Assembly: GCA_964437505.1 (NCBI GenBank)
Contig: CAYTGU010000025.1
Span: 1-10,071 of the forward strand
Reading direction: 5' to 3'
Length of the DNA: 10,071 bases
DNA from: JAHJDO01 sp964437505
GTDB lineage: Bacteria; JAHJDO01
This document shows, in pieces, positions 1 through 5,464 of the stretch (position 1 is its first letter; each line of letters opens with the position of its first letter). A model generated the notes under the pieces. It was not told the DNA's origin and searched no databases. It was given only the letters and a program-made list of their open reading frames with translations. A program made the translations under genes and the position numbers.

Positions 1-596
1 ATGCGATAGCTAAAGAAAATGACGAAAAAGAATTAAATATAAAAGAAATTATAGTTAAAACAAATATAAAAAACGTTGATCTATTGCCTTCAAATATAGA
101 CCTTTCAAGAGCAGAAATTGAACTTATGAATATGTTAGATAGAGAAAGAATATTAAAATTTATTCTTAACCCATTAAAAAAAATATATAGTTATATTTTA
201 ATTGATTGTCCTCCAAGTTTAGGAATTTTAACAATAAATGCCTTAACGGCTTCAGATGAGATCATTATCCCTGTAGAAACCGATTATTTGGCTTTAAGAG
301 GAGCAGAAATTTTAATTAATAAAACCATAAAAAAAGTAAAAAAGAAATTAAACCCAAAACTAAAAATTAAAGGGATTTTACCAACAATGCATAACGCGAG
401 AACACTCCATGCAAAGGAAGTCCTTGATATGCTAAAAGAACATTTCCCAAACCTTGTTTTTAATACAGTGATAAAAGAGACAGTTAAGTTTAAAGAATCA
501 TCTGTAGATGGGTCTTCTATAATAGAATATGCTAGAAACTCGGAAGCAGCAAAAGCCTATTGTCAGCTGGCTAAGGAGGTTATATTAAATGGCTAA
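1..596 (+). CDS. parA: ParA-family partition ATPase, 5' end missing
   Basis: Deviant Walker ATPase that binds DNA non-specifically and moves ParB-bound DNA for plasmid or chromosome partition. The frame is open from base 3 to the stop at 594-596, giving 197 visible residues, so the gene starts outside the window; the TTG at 84 lies inside a conserved block (DLLPSNIDLSRAE) and is not a true start. The N-terminal Walker A lysine motif is therefore not visible. The Walker B strand reads ILIDCPPSLG, followed by the family's NALTASDEIIIPVETDYLAL segment. The C-terminal block (VIKETVKFKESSVDGSSIIEY) replaces the usual R-x-(S/A)EAP of chromosomal Soj and resembles ParA copies I know from plasmids and integrative elements, which is an inference. 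Its last 8 bases overlap parB, implying co-translation. Family assignment is firm; chromosomal versus mobile origin is open. Confidence 0.93.
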   Translation, partial: AIAKENDEKELNIKEIIVKTNIKNVDLLPSNIDLSRAEIELMNMLDRERILKFILNPLKKIYSYILIDCPPSLGILTINALTASDEIIIPVETDYLALRGAEILINKTIKKVKKKLNPKLKIKGILPTMHNARTLHAKEVLDMLKEHFPNLVFNTVIKETVKFKESSVDGSSIIEYARNSEAAKAYCQLAKEVILNG

Positions 597-1530
597 AAAG
601 AAACCAAGCGTGGCAGGAAAAGTTGGCGAGATTTTTAAAGAAAAAAAAGATGAATTAACAGATGACTTATTTGACGTAAATGCGGCAAAAGGGATGATAA
701 ATATTCCAATATCTCGCCTCGTTCCAAACCCTAATCAACCAAGAAAAACGTTCTTTGAACAAACAATTAAAGAACTAGCCGAATCCATAAAAGAACAAGG
801 GATTTTAAGCCCGATAATTGTAATGCCTCATGGAGATAAGTATGAAATTATAGCAGGCGAAAGAAGGTATAAAGCAGCAGCAGTAGCTGGATTAAAGGAA
901 ATCCCAGCGCTTATAAAAAAAGTCTCAAATAGTGAAGCACAAATAATTTCCTTAGTAGAAAACATTCAAAGAGAAGACTTAAACGATGTTGACCGTGCTT
1001 CAGCATTAAGAGAGCTTAAAGCAAATCTTAAATTAACATGGGAGAAGATAGCGGGAAAGCTAGGCTTATCAAAAAGAAGGATATTAGACTTAGTGGGGCT
1101 ACTAGATCTTCCTGAAGAAATAAAAAAAGATATCCGCAACAAAAAACTAACAGAAAAACACGGCAGAGCTTTAAGAAAATTGCTAAACAAACCGGAGGTT
1201 TTACGCGGTGTTTCCGCTTTTATTAAAGAAAAAAAACTGACCGGAGACGAAACCATAGGACTTACTAAAATTATAAAAAGTGAACCTGGGTTCACCCTAG
1301 AAAAAGCATATAATAAACTAATAGAATTAAAGACAGAGAAGGAAAAGACCAAACCTAAACACTCTTCGGTAGAATCCGCAATAATCGCAAGCAGACATTT
1401 AATGAACGCCCTTGAAGGAGTAGACTATAAAAAGTTAAAAAAGACGCATCGAGCGGAATTTAAAAATAATCTTATTAAAATTCAGCAAATAATTAAAGAG
1501 CTTTTAGAATTTATAAAAAACTCTCCATAG
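589..1530 (+). CDS. parB: ParB/Spo0J-family CTPase partition protein
   Basis: DNA-binding clamp protein that loads at parS, spreads along DNA using CTP and is moved by ParA. The protein is 313 residues, a normal length. After a basic N-terminus come the conserved NPNQPRK box (residues 47-53), the GILSPIIV segment (71-78) and the GERRYKAA CTP-binding motif (90-97), then ENIQREDLN (124-132). A helix-turn-helix follows at about 148-167 (LTWEKIAGKLGLSKRRI). The C-terminal 50 residues are a charged helix suited to dimerisation. The ATG at 589 is preceded by AAGGAGG at 573-579, inside the end of parA, and the two frames overlap by 8 bases. No Spo0J-type parS palindrome is visible in the window, so its target site lies elsewhere or differs from the standard one. 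A hairpin terminator follows about 90 bases after the stop. Confidence 0.95.
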   Translation: MAKKKPSVAGKVGEIFKEKKDELTDDLFDVNAAKGMINIPISRLVPNPNQPRKTFFEQTIKELAESIKEQGILSPIIVMPHGDKYEIIAGERRYKAAAVAGLKEIPALIKKVSNSEAQIISLVENIQREDLNDVDRASALRELKANLKLTWEKIAGKLGLSKRRILDLVGLLDLPEEIKKDIRNKKLTEKHGRALRKLLNKPEVLRGVSAFIKEKKLTGDETIGLTKIIKSEPGFTLEKAYNKLIELKTEKEKTKPKHSSVESAIIASRHLMNALEGVDYKKLKKTHRAEFKNNLIKIQQIIKELLEFIKNSP

Positions 1531-1565
1531 TTGTCAAAACAGGAGAACTCCAGGCAATTCTTTGA

Positions 1566-1595
1566 TTGACCAAAATCGATTTTAGGGTATATACT
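1566..1595 (+). promoter_or_regulatory. Promoter-like site just after parB
   Basis: TTGACC at 1566-1571 and TATACT at 1590-1595 are separated by 18 bp. The spacer contains the perfect 12-bp palindrome AAAATCGATTTT (1572-1583), which could be an operator. The terminator hairpin begins only about 25 bases beyond the expected start point, so any transcript would be about 55 nt unless it reads through. Confidence 0.4.
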
Positions 1596-1621
1596 ACGAA
1601 ATTATAGAGTATTTTGCTCTT

Positions 1622-1657
1622 AAAGGTTTATGCTTCTTATGAAGTGTAAACCTTTTT
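1622..1657 (+). terminator. Rho-independent terminator after parB
   Basis: AAAGGTTTA pairs with TAAACCTTT, and the stem continues through two G-U wobbles into CTTC/GAAG around a TTAT loop, giving about 15 continuous pairs. The T tract is short (TTTTT then CG), so termination strength is uncertain. It is the likely end of the parAB transcript. Confidence 0.7.
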
Positions 1658-1696
1658 CGTTTATAAATAATATAAAAAGGAGTTCGACCCCATCTA

Positions 1697-1820
1697 ACTA
1701 ATTATTATATACTGCTATTTTCCCGCACGAATTCCTCACTGAGGCCATTATAATTCCACAAGAAATTAGATGAAATGTCCAACTGGTACATAAAATTATA
1801 AACAGCACTAATTATTATAT
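1697..1820 (+). repeat. 14-bp direct repeat pair
   Basis: ACTAATTATTATAT occurs at 1697-1710 and again at 1807-1820, 110 bp apart in the same orientation. Both copies are followed within about 20 bp by CGCAC. The sequence is AT-rich, so chance or local slippage is possible; no protein-coding reason for the repeat is seen. Confidence 0.5.
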
Positions 1821-1948
1821 CTCGCACTATAGTGCCATGGATATATACTGGACATCAAGAAATGGGAAATATCGTTGGTGCTTAAATGATAGAGTCACGA
1901 AATTTATCATGATGTCCCTGTTTATTCCCATTCTAAAAAATTGTTAGT

Positions 1949-1976
1949 TTGACAATGTCCTCTGAAGATGTAGAAT
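1949..1976 (+). promoter_or_regulatory. Promoter and possible operator for the DUF433/DUF5615/MC1 operon
   Basis: TTGACA at 1949-1954 and TAGAAT at 1971-1976 are 16 bp apart. The -35 box lies in an imperfect inverted repeat, ATTGT (1940-1944) and ACAAT (1952-1956), a plausible autorepression site for the toxin-antitoxin pair. The leader contains a further inverted repeat, AATTTGG (1987-1993) and CCAAATT (2017-2023), ending 5 bases before the GGAGG ribosome-binding site at 2029-2033. Confidence 0.55.
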
Positions 1977-2040
1977 AGAATTAAAGAATTTGGATAAAGT
2001 TGTGGCAATTAGATAACCAAATTAAAATGGAGGAAAAGAT

Positions 2041-2286
2041 ATGAATACACAACATCTATTAGATAGAATTACCATCAATCCTGATGTAATGGTTGGCAAA
2101 CCAACTATTAGAGGTTTAAGAATTACAGTCGACCAGATCTTAAAAGCCTTAGCTGGTGGAATCACAACTAAGGAATTGCTTGAAGACTATCCCGAGTTGG
2201 AGTCTGAGGATATTCAGGCAGTTTTACTTCATGCATCTGAATTGGTTGGCGAGGAGCAAGTTTTCAAACTCGCAATAGGCACTTGA
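2041..2286 (+). CDS. DUF433-family antitoxin
   Basis: An 81-residue protein of the DUF433 family (VapB-like), small winged-helix-type DNA binders that usually precede a DUF5615 nuclease gene. The family signature is clear: ITINPDVMVGKPTIRGLRITVDQIL (residues 10-34), then the A-G-G-I-T loop and LLEDYPELESEDIQAVLLHASE (46-67). The ATG follows GGAGG by 7 bases. The stop codon TGA (2284-2286) overlaps the TTG candidate start of the next gene, so the pair is translationally coupled. It is expected to neutralise the downstream toxin and to repress its own promoter, possibly at the inverted repeat around the -35 box. Family assignment is strong; antitoxin activity is inferred from family and position. 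Confidence 0.92.
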   Translation: MNTQHLLDRITINPDVMVGKPTIRGLRITVDQILKALAGGITTKELLEDYPELESEDIQAVLLHASELVGEEQVFKLAIGT

Positions 2287-2651
2287 AGGTGAAGCAAAAG
2301 AGTTTAAAATTTTTAGTTGATGTTGGAGTTAGTATAAAAGTTGAGCGTTGGCTTATAAATCATGGATATGATACAAAAAGCGTTAGAGATATAAATCCTC
2401 AAATGCTTGATGAGGAAATACTAAGGATAGCGGTTTCTGAAAAGCGAATGGTTATTACTATGGATAAAGATTTTGGAGAGTTAGTGTATAATTCTGGATT
2501 GCCACATACAGGTGTTTTATTGTTAAGGCTTGAAGAAGCTGCGTCTGAGGAAAAGGTTAAAGTTATAGAAAATATTTTAGAAGAATATTCTAATAATCTT
2601 TTAAATAAGTTTTGTGTTTTTAAAGATGAAAAATTGAGAATTAGAAAATAA
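2283..2651 (+). CDS. DUF5615 PIN-like nuclease, putative toxin
   Basis: A 122-residue protein of the DUF5615 family, a PIN-like fold related to VapC ribonucleases and paired with DUF433 antitoxins. Acidic positions expected for metal binding are D13 (FLVDVG), D43-E44-E45 (MLDEEILRIA), and D61 and D63 in ITMDKDFGELV, with RDINPQ before the second group as in relatives. The usual first motif, L-x-D-E-N-L or similar, is weaker here (LVDVGVSIK), keeping only the aspartate. Translation may start at TTG 2283, overlapping the antitoxin stop, or at GTG 2289 two codons later; neither has its own strong ribosome-binding site, which suits coupling. The toxin role is inferred. Activity may be affected by the altered first motif. 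Confidence 0.88.
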   Translation: MKVKQKSLKFLVDVGVSIKVERWLINHGYDTKSVRDINPQMLDEEILRIAVSEKRMVITMDKDFGELVYNSGLPHTGVLLLRLEEAASEEKVKVIENILEEYSNNLLNKFCVFKDEKLRIRK

Positions 2652-2663
2652 GAGGAGGGAACA

Positions 2664-2969
2664 ATGGCAAAGAAAGCAGAAGCAAAGCTCTATTCATTAA
2701 GAATAGGCAAAAAGGAAGACAATGTGTTTAAAGGTAAAGGAGCAAGACAGGCTGCTTTAAAGGCTGCTTCCAGAGGATTGAAGGACAGCGATGGTCTGAT
2801 CAAGCTCAGAGAACATGGGCAGAAGAAAGATGGCAAATGGAGATTGCATATATTTGAAGGTTCAGTACAGAAAGTTGCTAAACCTGCTAACGCACCTGAT
2901 TGGATGCCGGATATGATAAATAAGCCCGCAGTAAAGAAACTTCGTGTTGAGAAATTAGATAAGATATAA
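2664..2969 (+). CDS. Homologue of archaeal chromosomal protein MC1
   Basis: A 101-residue basic protein that matches the MC1 family of monomeric DNA-bending chromatin proteins known chiefly from methanogens and haloarchaea (about 93 residues in Methanosarcina). Diagnostic parts are VFKGKGARQAALKAASRG (residues 21-38), IKLREHG (46-52), LHIFEG (61-66) and the proline-rich DNA-binding arm ANAPDWMPDMINKPAVKK (75-92), ending RVEKLDK. From memory, Methanosarcina MC1 has a second tryptophan in the strand before the arm (F-K-A-W-K); here that stretch is FEGSVQK, so only W80 of the arm remains, plus W59 in a short insertion. The ATG follows AGGAGGG by a few bases, 12 bp after the toxin gene, so it probably shares that operon. 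It should bend and compact DNA. Assignment is by motif recall, not by search. Confidence 0.85.
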   Translation: MAKKAEAKLYSLRIGKKEDNVFKGKGARQAALKAASRGLKDSDGLIKLREHGQKKDGKWRLHIFEGSVQKVAKPANAPDWMPDMINKPAVKKLRVEKLDKI

Positions 2970-2978
2970 TAAACTATC

Positions 2979-3067
2979 CCTGCGAAGTAATAGTTCGTCT
3001 GTGAAGCCACAAAAGTACTCGGGACTACGAATCAGGAAGCTCCTTGCGTAAGCTAGGAGTAATTCAC
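2979..3067 (+). mobile_element. IS200/IS605-type right-end remnant resembling a TnpB omega-RNA scaffold
   Basis: The segment ends with GAATCAGGAAGC (3029-3040), a hairpin formed by CTCCT (3040-3044) and AGGAG (3055-3059), and then TAATTCAC (3060-3067). This closely resembles the 3' ends of IS605/IS1341-group elements, where the end of tnpB and the guide-RNA scaffold overlap. One frame reads DYESGSSLRKLGVIH across it (GAA at 3029), similar to the EAGSP/ESGS tails of many TnpB proteins, and has a stop at 3098. No transposase gene is present upstream, where the MC1 gene ends at 2969, so this is either a decayed end or a stand-alone guide RNA. The 5' limit is uncertain. An upstream hairpin, AACTAT (2972-2977) with ATAGTT (2990-2995), may belong to it. 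Confidence 0.55.
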
Positions 3068-3074
3068 TCCCTTG

Positions 3075-3096
3075 AATCGGGTCATAATCGGGTCAT
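3075..3096 (+). repeat. 11-bp tandem repeat, two copies
   Basis: AATCGGGTCAT is repeated directly at 3075-3085 and 3086-3096, beginning 8 bases after the IS605-like right end. Its place is where a guide segment would lie if the upstream sequence is an omega-RNA scaffold, but two copies only could be simple slippage. Confidence 0.6.
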
Positions 3097-3171
3097 TTAG
3101 AGATAGAGAGATAGTGCGAATTGCGGCCTGCTCCAGCAATATCACAAATATTCTTTTTTGCTAAATCTTGA

Positions 3172-3312
3172 AGTTGCCTATGTACCCAGAATGAGATAAA
3201 ATTCAGAGGCAAGGGACTCAATGTTCCTGAAATAGGTATTTTGTGGATACCCACTGCTAAAAATGAAGCTATTGCAAATTATATTATAGAAGCAGTAAAA
3301 GAAAAGAGATGA
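3172..3312 (+). pseudogene. Possible remnant of an unidentified gene
   Basis: A 46-codon open frame runs from just after a TGA (3169-3171) to the TGA at 3310-3312. It reads as plausible protein (FRGKGLNVPEIGILWIPTA followed by KNEAIANYIIEAVKEKR), but has no ATG or GTG near its beginning and no ribosome-binding site. It ends 4 bases before the next gene. I do not recognise the family. It may be the 3' stub of a gene truncated by the IS605-like insertion, or a chance open frame. Confidence 0.25.
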
Positions 3313-3316
3313 AGAG

Positions 3317-4375
3317 ATGGCCAAAAGGAAAGAAATGGGGACTAAAAATCTAATCAAAATGAAGAAGCTTGAAGGTTATAGCAAATTAGTTGATTCTATT
3401 GGTGAATTATTAGGATTGGCAAGGAAACAAGTTGCAAGGATTATCAATGCTATTTTGGTTGAGACGTACTGGAAAATAGGGGAAAGAATTGTAGAGTATG
3501 AGCAGAAAGGGGGCGAAAAAGCTGAATATGGAACAAAATTACTGACAAGATTATCCAAAGATTTAAGATTGAGGCATGGCAAAGGATTTAGTAAAAGCAA
3601 TGTGTACCTGATGAGATCGCTCTATATAAAATATCCAAAATTCCAGACACTGTCTGGAAAATTATCATGGAGTCATTATGGTGAACTTTTGAGCATCACT
3701 GATGATTTAGCAAGATCTTTTTATGAGAAGCAATGCATCAAAGAAAACTGGTCAGTGAGAGAGATTAAAAGACAAATTAATTCCGCTCTTTTTGAGAGAA
3801 TTGCACTAAGCAAAGATAAAAAAGGCGTATTATTGCTTGCTAAAAAAGGGCAGGTAATAGAAAAAGAGGAAGACATTATAAAAGATCCTTATGTGCTTGA
3901 ATTCTTGAAAATTCCCGAGAAATATCGATATACGGAGAAGGAATTAGAGCAGAAGTTGATTAATAATCTACAGAACTTTTTGTTAGAGCTAGGGAAAGGG
4001 TTTGCCTTTGTCGGCCGTCAATACCGAATCACACTTAATAATACCCATTTTTATGTAGACTTAGTTTTTTATCATACAATTTTAAAATGTTTCGTTTTAG
4101 TAGATTTGAAAGTAGGCAAAGTTACACATCAAGATGCCGGACAAATGAATATGTACCTAAATTATTTTAAAGCAGAAGTGAGCGCTGATAATGATAGTCC
4201 GCCAATAGGCATTATCCTTGGAGCAAAAAAGGATAATATCTTAGTAGAATATGCGTTAGGCTCCATCTCTAACAAATTATTTGTCTCACGATATAAGTTA
4301 TACCTGCCAAACAAAAAAGAGCTAACACAAAGATTAAGGTATTCGCTGGAATCTAAGAACAACAAGGGGTTCTAG
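3317..4375 (+). CDS. YhcG-family PD-(D/E)XK nuclease (DUF1016)
   Basis: A 352-residue protein with the two-part YhcG layout. The N-terminal helical DUF1016 domain covers about residues 20-165 (YWKIGERIVEYEQ, then YGTKLLTRLSKDL and KGFSKSNVYLMRSLY, then LSWSHYGELLSI). The C-terminal restriction-endonuclease-like domain covers about 185-345. Likely catalytic residues are D248 in FYVDLVFYH and D263/K265 in LVDLKVGK, with Q276 in GQMNMYLNY. Many relatives have E in place of D263; D is also common in the subgroup with a following T-H-Q-D. Cellular role is unproven; the family is often found beside restriction-modification and defence genes. ATG 3317 is the longest start, but ATG 3335 has a better ribosome-binding site (AAGGA at 3325-3329). 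The stop codon lies inside a 12-bp-stem hairpin. Confidence 0.9.
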   Translation: MAKRKEMGTKNLIKMKKLEGYSKLVDSIGELLGLARKQVARIINAILVETYWKIGERIVEYEQKGGEKAEYGTKLLTRLSKDLRLRHGKGFSKSNVYLMRSLYIKYPKFQTLSGKLSWSHYGELLSITDDLARSFYEKQCIKENWSVREIKRQINSALFERIALSKDKKGVLLLAKKGQVIEKEEDIIKDPYVLEFLKIPEKYRYTEKELEQKLINNLQNFLLELGKGFAFVGRQYRITLNNTHFYVDLVFYHTILKCFVLVDLKVGKVTHQDAGQMNMYLNYFKAEVSADNDSPPIGIILGAKKDNILVEYALGSISNKLFVSRYKLYLPNKKELTQRLRYSLESKNNKGF

Positions 4376-4391
4376 ACAAAGAACCCCTTGT
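4362..4391 (+). terminator. Perfect 12-bp-stem hairpin covering the YhcG stop codon (repeat copy 1)
   Basis: ACAAGGGGTTCT (4362-4373) pairs perfectly with AGAACCCCTTGT (4380-4391) around the 6-base loop AGACAA. The YhcG stop TAG (4373-4375) closes the loop. There is no clear T tract afterwards. The central 22 bp (4366-4387) recur in exact reverse complement at 9378-9399, so this is a repeated palindromic element as much as a terminator. Confidence 0.8.
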
Positions 4392-4606
4392 ACCTAAAAG
4401 TTGTTTTGACAGTAATTGCCCTATGCCTCATCTGTATTGTCGCAAAAGATTTGCCTTTAGTTTCAGAAGCGCAGGCTTCGTCAGAGGTTATAGATGTTAA
4501 TATCGTGAGTGTTGCTGGACGCAAGTTCGGCATTACCGATGTGGATATTATTCAACCGTGTCTTCCAGTGAAAATCTCCAGTTTCTCGTCACGAGCTCAG
4601 TGCTAG
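4388..4606 (+). CDS. Short exported peptide gene or 5'-damaged remnant
   Basis: This frame gives 72 residues beginning at TTG 4388. The N-terminus is a clear signal-sequence or membrane segment (VVLTVIALCLICIVAKDLPL), followed by SEAQAS, which could be a signal-peptidase site, and then EVIDVNIVSVAGRKFGI and a short tail ending SFSSRAQC. No ribosome-binding site is visible, and the TTG lies in the 3' arm of the hairpin; a later TTG at 4406 is also possible. The frame is continuous with YhcG downstream of its stop. The likely explanation is either a small secreted protein with an unusual start or a gene whose original start was replaced when the palindromic repeat arrived. I do not recognise a family. 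Confidence 0.45.
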   Translation: MYLKVVLTVIALCLICIVAKDLPLVSEAQASSEVIDVNIVSVAGRKFGITDVDIIQPCLPVKISSFSSRAQC

Positions 4607-4644
4607 TTAATGGCTTTGGATTGAGAATTTGAAAGGAGCTATAA

Positions 4645-5103
4645 ATGACCGAATTACGAAAATATCAAGAACAATTTGAAAGAATGAAACGATGTTATAG
4701 TCAGTTTCAGACCATAGATTTAGGAATAAGGCATGATCGTAATACAGACTATTATCAAGATATTGTGTATGCATTTTTCATAAATTGTTATCATCTAAAA
4801 GATTGGATTATAAGCGACAAGACAGTTAAATTAAAAAATAAAGAAAGGGAAGTAGAAAATTTCATTTATGACAATAAATGCATGAATACTTGTGAGAATA
4901 TTTGCAATGGTATTAAACATCTAAACTTAAAAAAAAGTAAATTAAAAGGACGAAAACATGAACTAAAAATAGGTGATTCAAAAGGAACAATTTATAGCGC
5001 AAAATATAATATTGTGTCATTAGGTGTCAATAAAGATGCTTTTGAGTTAGCCTCAGAATGTGTTAAGAAGTGGGAAGAATTTATTAAAAAGAATATAAAT
5101 TGA
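4645..5103 (+). CDS. Uncharacterised helical protein with N-G-I-K-H motif (HEPN-like?)
   Basis: A 152-residue soluble protein with no signal peptide. Two blocks stand out: FFINCYHLKDWI (residues 44-55) and ENICNGIKHLNL (84-95), with a predicted all-helical N-terminal half and a shorter strand-rich stretch (HELKIGDSKGTIYSAKYNIVSLG) near 105-127, then a C-terminal helix. The spacing of HLKDW and N-x-x-K-H recalls a widespread group of hypothetical proteins, and helical proteins with N-x-x-K-H often fall in or near the HEPN superfamily; I have not shown this, and a canonical HEPN R-x4-6-H is not obvious. The ATG is preceded by AAAGGAG (4632-4638). It shares the N-x-x-K-H feature with the gene at 5745, though the two are otherwise dissimilar. 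Confidence 0.8.
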   Translation: MTELRKYQEQFERMKRCYSQFQTIDLGIRHDRNTDYYQDIVYAFFINCYHLKDWIISDKTVKLKNKEREVENFIYDNKCMNTCENICNGIKHLNLKKSKLKGRKHELKIGDSKGTIYSAKYNIVSLGVNKDAFELASECVKKWEEFIKKNIN

Positions 5104-5171
5104 TGTATGGTGTTAGATAGTAGTCTTGATGTTAAACTATCAATTGGATATGCTGATTACTGGAAGCAGGC

Positions 5172-5363
5172 ATGATGAAAACGAGAAAAGAGAAAATAAA
5201 ACAGGAACTTAAAGAACACTGGCCCTGCATAGCTAATGTTGCGTGGATAGTTATATTAATTATAGTCGGATTCGCTTTAGTCGGGGTATGTCCAGCGAGC
5301 ATTATAGGAGCTATCTTTTTAGGCACAATCGGCTTAGTATTTATAAAGGGTGAAGATTGGTAA
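5172..5363 (+). CDS. Small membrane protein, 63 residues
   Basis: A charged N-terminus (MKTRKEKIKQELKEHW) is followed by two closely spaced hydrophobic stretches, about residues 21-40 (IANVAWIVILIIVGFALVGV) and 43-58 (ASIIGAIFLGTIGLVF), and ends in KGEDW. It would form one long or two short membrane segments. ATG 5172 and ATG 5175 are adjacent possible starts; the upstream GGAAGCAGG is a weak ribosome-binding site. No family is recognised. It lies among other orphan genes on the same strand. Confidence 0.55.
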   Translation: MMKTRKEKIKQELKEHWPCIANVAWIVILIIVGFALVGVCPASIIGAIFLGTIGLVFIKGEDW

Positions 5364-5408
5364 TGAGCTTGTACATAATACTTAGTGGTGGCTGATAACA
5401 GATGTTGC

Positions 5409-5428
5409 GCCCCTTTTTTATTGGGGGC
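5409..5428 (+). repeat. GC-rich hairpin between small membrane genes
   Basis: GCCCC (5409-5413) pairs with GGGGC (5424-5428) around a T-rich loop. There is no T tract after the stem, so it is not a standard terminator. It stands out because the surrounding DNA is AT-rich. Confidence 0.45.
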
Positions 5429-5464
5429 TGGCAGTATAAAGTTGATATAGGGGGTGAGTAGATA

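Larger units (their letters stand above)
1531..2040. other. 510-bp non-coding interval rich in short repeats
   Basis: No convincing reading frame is present on either strand. It contains a promoter-like pair and a terminator hairpin soon after parB, a 14-bp direct repeat, a 12-bp palindrome (GCACTATAGTGC at 1824-1835), two interleaved 8-bp complementary pairs, and the promoter and leader of the next operon. ATGTCC occurs three times (1775, 1912, 1955) and its complement GGACAT once (1850). No tRNA or rRNA was recognised. Confidence 0.6.

Noticed and set aside
966..1352. 128-codon minus-strand frame inside parB
   Set aside because: It is antisense to a conserved, complete ParB gene; its Ser/Phe/Leu-rich product is typical of a shadow frame.
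1572..1583. AAAATCGATTTT as a parS site for ParB
   Set aside because: It does not match the Spo0J parS consensus, and it lies in a promoter-like spacer; other use is as likely.
1680..1700. GGAGTTCGACCCC resembling a tRNA T-arm
   Set aside because: No matching acceptor, D or anticodon stems are present, and no CCA end follows, so no tRNA is called.
1697..1820. Two-copy 14-bp repeat as a CRISPR start
   Set aside because: Only two short AT-rich copies with a 96-bp gap and no cas genes.
3110..3310. Minus-strand coding in the region between MC1 and YhcG
   Set aside because: The minus-strand open stretch lacks a start, ribosome-binding site and recognisable motifs; the + strand remnant reads somewhat better.
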